In this document: positions 57,401 through 64,000 of the stretch, piece by piece
How positions within the stretch are numbered: the first letter of the stretch is position 1
Layout: every line of letters begins with the position of its first letter
NCBI GenBank assembly: GCA_017744935.1
Contig: JAGIAI010000017.1
Location: 1-64,000, forward strand
DNA: 64,000 nt
Reading direction: 5' to 3'
Origin: Variovorax sp.
Lineage (GTDB): Bacteria; Pseudomonadota; Gammaproteobacteria; Burkholderiales; Burkholderiaceae_C
Notes under the pieces: generated by a model
Database searches by the model: none
Seen by the model: the letters and a program-made list of their open reading frames with translations, nothing else
What the model was told of the DNA's origin: nothing
Translations under genes and position numbers: made by a program

Positions 57401-58200
57401 ACAAGATCCGGCGCGCCTTCGCGGATCTCTCGCCGGGGCAGATCCACTACGCCGAATGCGGCGATCGCGAAGCGCCCGCCGTTCTGCTCTTGCATCAATC
57501 GCCGAGAAGCTGGCTGGAGTACCGCGAGGTGCTGCCGCTGATGGGTGCACGCCGCCGCGCGATCGCGATGGACACCGTGGGCTTCGGCGATTCGGCCGCA
57601 GGCGATGCACCCGCCAGCATCGAGCAGTGGGCCCGAGTGGCTTGCGAACTGCTCGATGCGTTGCGGCTCGACCAGATCGACGTCGTAGGTCATCACACCG
57701 GCGGCGTGATTGCCGTCGAACTCGCGGCCGCGTTCCCACTGCGCGTGCGAAGGCTCGTGCTTTCGTCAACGCCCTACACGAATGCTGCTTTCCGCAAAGT
57801 GCGCGCGGAACGCCCGCCGATCGACGAAGTCGCGCCGAGCGAAGACGGAAGCCATCTCGCAGCGCTGTGGCAGCGCAGGCAGGGCTTCTATCCATCAGGT
57901 CGCCCCGAACTGCTCGAAGCCTTTGTGAGCGATGCACTGAAAGCCAGCGGCAGCCCTGAAGACGGCCATCGCGCGGTTGCGGCCTACCGCATGGAAGACC
58001 GCATCCATTTGGTCAAGCAACCCACGCTGCTGATTCGCGCGACCGACGATCCCTTTGCGTCGCCGCATGCCGCCGAACTGCACGAGCATCTCGCAAACGC
58101 GCGCATCGTCGACATCGAAGGAGGAATGGTCCCTCTGCCCGATCAAATGCCCGAGGCCTTCGCGCGCGCGGTGCTTGATTTCCTGGAGACGCCGCCGTGA
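57397..58200 (+). CDS. Alpha/beta-hydrolase-fold protein with altered catalytic triad
   Basis: A 267-residue alpha/beta-hydrolase fold: VLLLHQSPRSWLEYR (oxyanion region), VVGHHTGGVIAVELAAAFP at the nucleophile elbow, and LIRATDDPFASPHAA for the acid. At the elbow the expected Ser in GHSxGG is His100 (GHHTGG). Near the end the usual catalytic His region reads GGMVPLPDQMPEAF without a His. It may be non-hydrolytic or use another mechanism. The start ATG 57397 is coupled to the previous stop (ATGA). Confidence 0.85.
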   Translation: MNKIRRAFADLSPGQIHYAECGDREAPAVLLLHQSPRSWLEYREVLPLMGARRRAIAMDTVGFGDSAAGDAPASIEQWARVACELLDALRLDQIDVVGHHTGGVIAVELAAAFPLRVRRLVLSSTPYTNAAFRKVRAERPPIDEVAPSEDGSHLAALWQRRQGFYPSGRPELLEAFVSDALKASGSPEDGHRAVAAYRMEDRIHLVKQPTLLIRATDDPFASPHAAELHEHLANARIVDIEGGMVPLPDQMPEAFARAVLDFLETPP

Positions 58201-59141
58201 AGGCCGTACGCGTGCATGCCTTCGATGCGCTACCCGTGATCGAGGACATTCCGGAGCCCACCTTGCGTCCCGGCCGCACGCTGGTGCGCATGGAAGCAGC
58301 CACGGTCGGCCACATCGACCGCACGGTATGGCGCGGCAGCTTCCTGAAGCACCCACCGTTTCCCTATACGCCCGGTGTCGAGGCCGCGGGTGTGGTGGTC
58401 GCGAGCCATGTTCATCCAGAGGGCCAACGCGTTTGGCTACGCGGCAGTGGATTGGGCACGCTGTTCGACGGCACCTGGTGCGAAGTGATCGACGCGCCCG
58501 ACGAAGCGTTGGGCGTGCTGCCGGATGGCGTGCCGTCCACGATCGGTTCCGCGTTCTTCTCGCCGAGCACGTCGGCGTGGGTCGCGCTGCATGACGTCGC
58601 GCGGCTCGAGGCAGGCGAAAGCGTCCTCATCACCGGCGCCACCGGTGCCGTGGGATCGCTTGCGGTGCAACTGGCCCTCGATGCCGGCGCCGAGGTCACG
58701 GCCGTCGTTGCCGATGCATCGCAGGCGGCCTGGATGCCATCGGGCGCGAAGGTGCTTGTGTTGGGCAAAGATCCCGCGTCTTCGCTGGACTCGATTTCGG
58801 TCGATCTGCTCGTCGATACCGTGGGCGGGCCAGTGCTCGCCGCTGCGCTGCCTCACGTGCGGGCGGGTGGCCGGACTGTGCTCGTCGGGTACACGGCGGG
58901 CAACACGCTGGCGCTCGACATCGCGCATTTCCTGCAACGGGATGTTTCGTTGCTGCCGCTGAACATGTTCCGCCGCGAATCCGCCGGCCGGTCTGCTGCA
59001 CCTGAATTGCTGGCGCGACTCGCCGATGGTCGACTGAAGCTGGATGTCCAACCCTTCGCGCTCGAAGACGCAGCGAATGCCATGGACTGGATCAGCCAGC
59101 GCGGCCACCGTGGCCGCGCGGTGCTGGTGACGGGGCGCTGA
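58197..59141 (+). CDS. MDR-family quinone/alcohol oxidoreductase
   Basis: A 314-residue medium-chain dehydrogenase/reductase. The N-terminal GroES-like domain has FPYTPGVEAAGVVVASHV, and the NAD(P) fold has VLITGATGAVGSLAVQLALD. Typical zinc ligands are lacking, so it is like zinc-free quinone or enoyl reductases. The start is GTG 58197 overlapping the previous stop (GTGA). Last gene of the run, convergent with marR. Confidence 0.9.
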   Translation: MKAVRVHAFDALPVIEDIPEPTLRPGRTLVRMEAATVGHIDRTVWRGSFLKHPPFPYTPGVEAAGVVVASHVHPEGQRVWLRGSGLGTLFDGTWCEVIDAPDEALGVLPDGVPSTIGSAFFSPSTSAWVALHDVARLEAGESVLITGATGAVGSLAVQLALDAGAEVTAVVADASQAAWMPSGAKVLVLGKDPASSLDSISVDLLVDTVGGPVLAAALPHVRAGGRTVLVGYTAGNTLALDIAHFLQRDVSLLPLNMFRRESAGRSAAPELLARLADGRLKLDVQPFALEDAANAMDWISQRGHRGRAVLVTGR

Positions 59142-59154
59142 ACCGCCCCGAGCT

Positions 59155-59697
59155 TCATTCCTCTTCGTTCACGTCCGCCGGCGCATCGCCCGGCGCGCGT
59201 GCGTGCAGCTCGATGATGTGCCGCAGCGTGCTCTTGAGCTCCTCCGCACGCTGGAGGCCGAAGGGTTCGAGCACGCGCATCTCGTGCTCGCGCGCGAGCT
59301 CCATCAGATGCTCCACTGCGTGGGACCCCTTGCGCGTGATTCGCACCAAAGTAACCCGCCGATCACTGTCATGGGGCAATCGCTCGACCTGACCGCGCGC
59401 TTCCATGCGGTCCAGCAGCCGCGTCACCGTGGGTTGCTTCGTTACCGTGACCTGCGCCAGCTGCCCAATGCTGATCGCCTGGCCGCCTGCCAGTGATGCC
59501 ATCACCCGCCATTCCGACACCGAAAAGCCGTGCTTGCGCGCAACTTCGTGGAACTCGGAGGAAATGAGCTGGCTGGCCTGCGCGAGCAACGCTGGCAGAT
59601 AGTCGTCGACGAATCGGAGTTTTTGCTCCAGCCTCACCCCGGTGAATGGTCCCTGATCCGCGGCGGGCACGCTGCTTGCGTGTTTAGGGTTATTCAT
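59155..59697 (-). CDS. MarR-family transcriptional regulator
   Basis: A 180-residue winged-helix regulator with the family core FSVSEWRVMASLAGGQAISI, GQLAQVTVTKQPTVTRLLDR (recognition helix) and GQVERLPHDSDRRVTLVRIT. MarR proteins in this setting usually repress a divergent catabolic operon until an aromatic ligand binds. The divergent gene is iorA, 83 bases away, with a near-palindrome between. Confidence 0.93.
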   Translation of the reverse strand: MNNPKHASSVPAADQGPFTGVRLEQKLRFVDDYLPALLAQASQLISSEFHEVARKHGFSVSEWRVMASLAGGQAISIGQLAQVTVTKQPTVTRLLDRMEARGQVERLPHDSDRRVTLVRITRKGSHAVEHLMELAREHEMRVLEPFGLQRAEELKSTLRHIIELHARAPGDAPADVNEEE

Positions 59698-59726
59698 GAT
59701 TGTGGATACATTCAGTTCTAAACATT

Positions 59727-59746
59727 ATAGAGACCGAGGTTTCTAT
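59727..59746. promoter_or_regulatory. Candidate MarR operator
   Basis: ATAGAGACC-GA-GGTTTCTAT: a 9-base-arm near-perfect inverted repeat (one mismatch) in the 83-base marR-iorA gap, 34 bases before iorA. An overlapping TCTA...TAGA pair lies just upstream. Confidence 0.65.
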
Positions 59747-59780
59747 TGGAACCCCACGATTCCAGAGAAGAAAGGGCGCC

Positions 59781-61940
59781 ATGGCTGAGCGATCGTTCGT
59801 CGAAGAAGTGAAGAAGCTGCGGCTCTCGGGCGGCGAGGTGTTTCGCGGTGAAGGCATTCTGGCAGTCACCAAGGCTCTGCTGGAGTCTGGTGTTTCCTAT
59901 GTCGCCGGCTACCAGGGTGCGCCGATTTCGCACCTGATGGACGTGCTGGCCGACGCGCAGGACATCCTGACCGAGCACGGCATCCGCTTTGAAAACAGTG
60001 CGAGCGAGGCCACCGCGGCGGCTACGCTCGCGGCCTCGGTCAACTACCCGTTGCGCGGTGCGGTGACCTTCAAGGCCACCGTCGGCACCAACGTGGCGTC
60101 TGATGCGCTCGCCAATCTTGCGTCGGGCGGCGTCACCGGCGGTGCGCTGGTCATCGTGGGTGAGGACTACGGCGAAGGCTCGTCGATCATGCAGGAACGC
60201 AGCCACGCCTTCGCGATGAAGTCGCAGATCTGGCTGCTCGATCCGCGCCCGAACCTGCCGAGCATCGTGGATGCGGTCAAGCAGGGCTTCGATCTTTCGG
60301 AAGCGAGCAACACGCCGGTGATGCTTCAGTTGCGCATCCGCGCCTGCCATGTACATGGCCAGTTCGTCGCCGGCGACAACCGCCGCGCGAAGTTCACGCT
60401 CAAGGACGCGCTGGAGAACCCGCAGCGCGACGTCAGCCGCATCGTGCTGCCGCCCGCGAGCTTCCTGCACGAGCAGGAAAAGGTGAAGGACCGCTGGCCA
60501 GCCGCGGTGAAGTTCATCGAGGACCGCAAGCTCAACGAGTTCTTCTCCGAAGACGCGGACGACATCGGGATCATCGTGCAGGGCGGCAGCTACAACACGC
60601 TGATGCGAGCCCTGGAGCGGCTCGACCTCGCCGACGTCTACGGCAACACCAAGGTGCCGCTCTACGTGATGAACGTGGCCTACCCGGTGATCGAAAGCGA
60701 AGTGATCCGATTCTGCGAAGGCAAGCGCGCGGTGCTGGTGGTGGAAGAAGGCCAGCCGAACTTCATCGAGCAGAACCTGGCAACCATCCTGCGGCAGGCG
60801 GGCTCCACCACCGCGCTGCATGGCAAGGACATGCTGCCAGTGGCCGGTGAATACACCGCCGCCGAACTGCTGAAGGGCACACGCACCTTCGGCGAGCGCT
60901 ACGGCCGCCTGCAAGCACTGCCGGTCCCCGCGCCGGTGCGCAAGGTGATCCCGCTGGTCGCAGCGACCGAACCCGCGAAGCCGCTCGCCGAAAGCGTGCA
61001 TGCGCGCCCGCCGGGCTTCTGCACCGGCTGCCCCGAGCGCCCGATCTTCAGCGCAATGAAGCTGGTCGAGCGCGAACTCGGCGCCCACCACGTCAGTGCC
61101 GACATCGGCTGCCACCTGTTCTCGATCCTGCCACCCTTCAACATCGGCAACACGACGATGGGCTACGGCCTCGGCGCGGCGGGCGCTGCCGCGCTCAACA
61201 CGCAGGCGGACAAGCGCGCGATCTCCGTGATGGGCGACGGCGGCTTCTGGCACAACGGCCTGACCAGCGGCATCGCCAATGCGGTCTTCAACGAGAGCGA
61301 CAACCTCACGATCGTCGTCGACAACAACTACACCTCCGCAACCGGCGGGCAGGACATCCTGTCGTCGAAGGCGGTCAACGCGACGCGCAGCACCGGCCAC
61401 GAGATCGAGCGCGCCGTGCGCGGTGTCGGCGTGAAGTGGGTCAGGACCATGCGCCGCACCTACGACGTCGCCGGCATGCGCGATGCACTCAAGGACGCGC
61501 TGACCACCAAGCAGAAGGGCCCGAAGGTCCTCGTCGCGCAATCCGAATGCATGCTCAACCGCCAGCGCCGCGAGAAGCCGCTGGTGCGCAAGGCCATTGC
61601 CGACGGCAAGCGTCAGGTGCGCGAGAAGTTCGGTGTTGACTCCGACACCTGCACCGGCGACCACTCGTGCATCCGTCTCTCGGGTTGCCCGTCGCTCTCG
61701 ATCAAGCCGAACCCCGATCCGCTGCGCACCGATCCGGTGGCGCATGTGCTCGACAGCTGCGTGGGCTGCGGCGTCTGCGGCGAGGTCTCGCACGCCGCGG
61801 TGCTGTGCCCATCCTTCTACAAGGCGCAGATCGTGAGCAACCCCAGCCGCTGGGATCGCCTGCGCGATGGCCTGCGTCAGCGCGTCATCGGCTGGCTGCA
61901 GAAGGGCGAAGCCAAGCGCCGTGCGGCCTACTCGTTTTGA
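59781..61940 (+). CDS. iorA: Indolepyruvate ferredoxin oxidoreductase alpha subunit-like
   Basis: A 719-residue TPP enzyme of the 2-oxoacid:ferredoxin oxidoreductase superfamily. The N-terminal pyrimidine domain contains VAGYQGAPISHLMDVL and FENSASEATAAATLAASVN. The TPP motif is MGDGGFWHNGLTSGIANAVF...DNN. Cysteine motifs CTGCPE and CHLF lie before it, and two C-terminal cysteine groups (CTGDHSCIRLSGCPSL, CVGCGVCGEVSHAAVLC) can bind Fe-S clusters. The family decarboxylates aryl-pyruvates to acyl-CoA. The start ATG 59781 follows an A/G-rich ribosome site. Confidence 0.9.
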   Translation: MAERSFVEEVKKLRLSGGEVFRGEGILAVTKALLESGVSYVAGYQGAPISHLMDVLADAQDILTEHGIRFENSASEATAAATLAASVNYPLRGAVTFKATVGTNVASDALANLASGGVTGGALVIVGEDYGEGSSIMQERSHAFAMKSQIWLLDPRPNLPSIVDAVKQGFDLSEASNTPVMLQLRIRACHVHGQFVAGDNRRAKFTLKDALENPQRDVSRIVLPPASFLHEQEKVKDRWPAAVKFIEDRKLNEFFSEDADDIGIIVQGGSYNTLMRALERLDLADVYGNTKVPLYVMNVAYPVIESEVIRFCEGKRAVLVVEEGQPNFIEQNLATILRQAGSTTALHGKDMLPVAGEYTAAELLKGTRTFGERYGRLQALPVPAPVRKVIPLVAATEPAKPLAESVHARPPGFCTGCPERPIFSAMKLVERELGAHHVSADIGCHLFSILPPFNIGNTTMGYGLGAAGAAALNTQADKRAISVMGDGGFWHNGLTSGIANAVFNESDNLTIVVDNNYTSATGGQDILSSKAVNATRSTGHEIERAVRGVGVKWVRTMRRTYDVAGMRDALKDALTTKQKGPKVLVAQSECMLNRQRREKPLVRKAIADGKRQVREKFGVDSDTCTGDHSCIRLSGCPSLSIKPNPDPLRTDPVAHVLDSCVGCGVCGEVSHAAVLCPSFYKAQIVSNPSRWDRLRDGLRQRVIGWLQKGEAKRRAAYSF

Positions 61941-61982
61941 ACGGAACTTGAAATGCAGTACGAGCGATTCCAGGGATACCGC

Positions 61983-62062
61983 GGAACCGGCTTTGCCGGG
62001 CCGCTGGCATCGCCCCCGGTAGGGGGTTGGCGGCTACACGAAGTGAGCAAGCCTGGGGGCGA
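61983..62062. repeat. Dispersed intergenic repeat, copy 2
   Basis: An 80-base element between iorA and iorB, the inverse of the copy at 31295-31376. It shares GGAACCGGCT, TGCCGGGCC, ACACGAAGTG and AAGCCTGGGGGCG, and has an internal hairpin CGCCCCCGGTAGGGGGTTGGCG. Its right end (GGGGGCGAG) sits at ribosome-site distance from the iorB start. Confidence 0.75.
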
Positions 62063-62065
62063 GCA

Positions 62066-63556
62066 ATGACCCAACCAATCAAGATTGCAATCCTGGCCAT
62101 GGGCGGCGAAGGCGGCGGGGTTCTCGCCGACTGGATCGTCGACATGGGCGAAGCCAACGGCTACGTGGCGCAGACCACCTCGGTGCCCGGCGTCGCGCAG
62201 CGCACTGGCGCGACCATCTACTACGTCGAATTGTTCCCGCAGGCGCAAGCCGATGCAGCGGGTGGCAAGCCCGTGCTGGCGCTGATGCCGCTGCCTGGCG
62301 ACGTCGATGTCGTGCTTGCCTCCGAACTGATGGAAGCCGGCCGCGCGGTGCAGCGTGGCTTGGTGACCAACGACCGCACGACGCTGATCGCTTCCACGCA
62401 CCGCGTCTATTCCATCGCCGAGAAAAGCGCGATGGGTGATGGCCGCGTCGACAGCAATGAACTGCTCGGCCATGCCGAACGCGCCGCCAAGCGCTTCATC
62501 CGCTTCGACATGGCGCAGGCCGCAGAGGCCTCGGGCAGCGTCATCAGCGCGGTGCTCTTCGGCGCTCTCTGCGGTGCGGGCGTGCTGCCGTTCAGCCGTG
62601 CGCAGTTCGAATCGACCATCGAGCGCGGCGGTGTCGGCGTCAAGCCAAGTCTGAAGGCCTTCGGCGCTGCATTCACCCGCGCACAAGGCGAGACGGAACC
62701 ACCGCCCGCAGCGCAGCAAACGCCTGCACCGCAACCACGTCATCCCGCCGTGCGTGCACTGGTCGAGCGGGTGCAGCGCGAATTCCCCGCCGATACGCAG
62801 CCAGTGGTGCTCGAAGGTGTGCGCCGTCTCATCGACTACCAGGATGTCGACTACGCAGGCCTCTACCTCGACCGCGTGGCCACAGTCGCCGCGCTGCGCG
62901 TCGACGACGGCGGCAAGCTCCTGCGCGAAACCGCACGTCATCTCGCACTCTGGATGTCCTACGAGGACACCGCGCGCGTCGCATCGCTCAAGACGCGCGC
63001 GACACGCTTCGACCGCGTGCGCGGTGAAGCGCGCGTGCAGCAGGGCCAGGTGCTCGCCATCAACGAATTCATGCATCCGCGCCTGCAGGAAATCTGCGAG
63101 ACGCTCCCGGCAGGCTTCGGCCGCTGGCTGATGAACTCGACCGCACCGCGCAAACTCGTCGAGCGTATGACCCAGAAGGGCCGCGTGATCCAGACCAGCT
63201 CGCTGCGCGGCTACCTGATGCTGCGCACCGTGGCCGGCATGAAGCGCTGGCGCCGTTCGACCATCCGCTATGCGGACGAGAACCGCCGCATCGAGGATTG
63301 GCTCGGCCGCATTGCCGACATCGCCGCGCGCAACCCCGAACTCGCGGTCGAGGTCGCCCAATGCCAGCGCCTGGTGAAGGGCTACAGCGACACGCACGAG
63401 CGCGGCCTTCGCAACTACGACACCGTGATGGCCGCCCTGCAGCGCGCGGGCGCCGCCATCGCGCCCGCCACCCTGCGCGAACTGCGCGACGCGGCGCTTG
63501 CTGACGAACACGGCAACAAGCTGCGCGCCGCGCTCGCACAGCACGCGCTCGCCTGA
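62066..63556 (+). CDS. iorB: Indolepyruvate oxidoreductase beta subunit-family protein
   Basis: A 496-residue protein. The N-terminal 190 residues are the gamma-type domain of 2-oxoacid oxidoreductases (KIAILAMGGEGGGVLADWIV, QTTSVPGVAQRTGATIYYVE). The long C-terminal half is a DUF6537-like helical domain (RHLALWMSYEDTARVASLK, SLRGYLMLRTVAGMKRWRR). IorB of archaea is only about 200 residues, so this is the large bacterial type. Follows iorA after 125 bases that hold the repeat. Confidence 0.88.
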   Translation: MTQPIKIAILAMGGEGGGVLADWIVDMGEANGYVAQTTSVPGVAQRTGATIYYVELFPQAQADAAGGKPVLALMPLPGDVDVVLASELMEAGRAVQRGLVTNDRTTLIASTHRVYSIAEKSAMGDGRVDSNELLGHAERAAKRFIRFDMAQAAEASGSVISAVLFGALCGAGVLPFSRAQFESTIERGGVGVKPSLKAFGAAFTRAQGETEPPPAAQQTPAPQPRHPAVRALVERVQREFPADTQPVVLEGVRRLIDYQDVDYAGLYLDRVATVAALRVDDGGKLLRETARHLALWMSYEDTARVASLKTRATRFDRVRGEARVQQGQVLAINEFMHPRLQEICETLPAGFGRWLMNSTAPRKLVERMTQKGRVIQTSSLRGYLMLRTVAGMKRWRRSTIRYADENRRIEDWLGRIADIAARNPELAVEVAQCQRLVKGYSDTHERGLRNYDTVMAALQRAGAAIAPATLRELRDAALADEHGNKLRAALAQHALA

Positions 63557-63570
63557 ACCGGGATCGAATC

Positions 63571-64000
63571 ATGTCCGCCCAACCCGCCACCCTGCAATTG
63601 CGCGTCGCCGAGGCGCGTTCGCTCAATCCGCTCATCAAGCTGTTCAGGCTGCGCGCTGCTGACGGCGCGCTGCTGCCGGCCTTCACCGCCGGTGCGCACA
63701 TCCGCATCGAAGTCACGTTGGCTGACGGAAAGAAGGACTGGCGCCACTACTCGCTGATCAACTTCGCCGCGCGAGCCGATGCGACCGATGCACCGACCGA
63801 ATATGTCATCGCAGTCCGCAAGGAAGACGACGGCCGCGGTGGCTCGCGCTTCATGCACGAGCGTCTGAATGAAGGCGACACGGTCACCATCGAAGTGCCG
63901 AAGAACGACTTCCCGCTGCACAGCGGCCCCGGCGGCACGGTGCTGCTGGCCGGCGGCATCGGCATCACGCCGCTCGCAAGCATGGCGACGCGCCGCCGCG
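63571..64000 (+). CDS. PDR/VanB-type oxidoreductase, N-terminal fragment
   Basis: The first 143 residues of a reductase that is cut by the window end. The FMN-binding motif is WRHYSLIN (Arg-x-Tyr-Ser), GGRGGSRFMHERLNEGD-like phrasing is seen as GGSRFMHERLNEGD, and the NAD-binding start is LLAGGIGITPLASMA. In the phthalate dioxygenase reductase family a C-terminal plant-type [2Fe-2S] domain would follow. It normally feeds electrons to a Rieske oxygenase, whose genes would lie beyond the window. It starts 14 bases after iorB. Confidence 0.92.
   Translation, partial: MSAQPATLQLRVAEARSLNPLIKLFRLRAADGALLPAFTAGAHIRIEVTLADGKKDWRHYSLINFAARADATDAPTEYVIAVRKEDDGRGGSRFMHERLNEGDTVTIEVPKNDFPLHSGPGGTVLLAGGIGITPLASMATRRR

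Noticed and set aside
59718-61793. 691-codon open frame antisense to iorA
   Set aside because: It is the shadow of a strongly identified gene, with low-complexity Arg/Ala/Val content and no family match.

Overview
The window is GC-rich, densely packed bacterial DNA. The gene families and their order (acnB/acnA, hda-pcnB-folK, rpsP-rimM-trmD-rplS, rsgA-phhB-M48 protease-orn) point to a betaproteobacterium of the order Burkholderiales, most like Comamonadaceae such as Variovorax. That placement is an inference from gene content, not a computed phylogeny. I see no tRNA, rRNA, CRISPR array, transposase, integrase or relaxase. No stretch longer than about 300 bases lacks a gene.

Layout. (1) 1-0.6 kb holds an internal fragment of a formimidoylglutamate deiminase (hutF-like, minus strand). 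It is fused head-on at about 590 to the C-terminal fragment of aconitase B. The two homologies meet within a few codons, so this is either an assembly chimera or a rearrangement. (2) 0.6-5 kb: acnB end, an XRE/MmyB-type regulator and acnA. (3) 5-22.3 kb: one long minus-strand operon, virB7-8-9-10-11-1-2-3-4-5-6, then a DUF4189 protein, a lipoprotein, a lipase with a C-terminal XVIPCD-type domain, a small exported protein, an exported protein, a GH19 lysozyme/chitinase-like protein with PG-binding and XVIPCD-type domains, and virD4. VirB7 carries an extra C-terminal N0-like domain and there is no relaxase. This is the pattern of the antibacterial 'X-T4SS' known from Xanthomonas and Stenotrophomonas: VirD4 recruits XVIPCD-tagged toxins, and neighbouring exported proteins or lipoproteins give self-immunity. 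It is the most notable system in the window.

(4) 22.4-25 kb: feoA-feoB and a small Cys-rich membrane protein behind a clear Fur box. The box lies in the 204-base intergenic region shared with the divergent T4SS operon. (5) 25-39 kb: FAD monooxygenase, SMI1/ankyrin protein, kynB, argF-argD, DUF3579, rpsT, murJ, SirB1-like, VOC protein, an overlapping trio (cysteine hydrolase, DJ-1/PfpI, GlxA-type AraC regulator), a PerM-type permease and purM. (6) 39-53 kb: housekeeping genes hda, pcnB, folK, DUF47-pit, rpsP-rimM-trmD-rplS, Nudix, CbiB-like, hisC, rsgA, phhB, M48 protease, orn. (7) 53-55 kb: a DEAD-box RNA helicase with a long leader.

(8) 55.3-64 kb: an apparent catabolic locus. Four translationally coupled genes (opine-dehydrogenase family, 3-hydroxyacyl-CoA-dehydrogenase family, alpha/beta-hydrolase-like, MDR oxidoreductase) face a MarR regulator. 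A divergent iorA-iorB-type oxidoreductase operon follows, with a PDR/VanB-type reductase cut by the window end. A near-palindrome in the marR-iorA gap is a candidate MarR operator. Two copies of an approximately 80-base dispersed repeat lie upstream of murJ and iorB.
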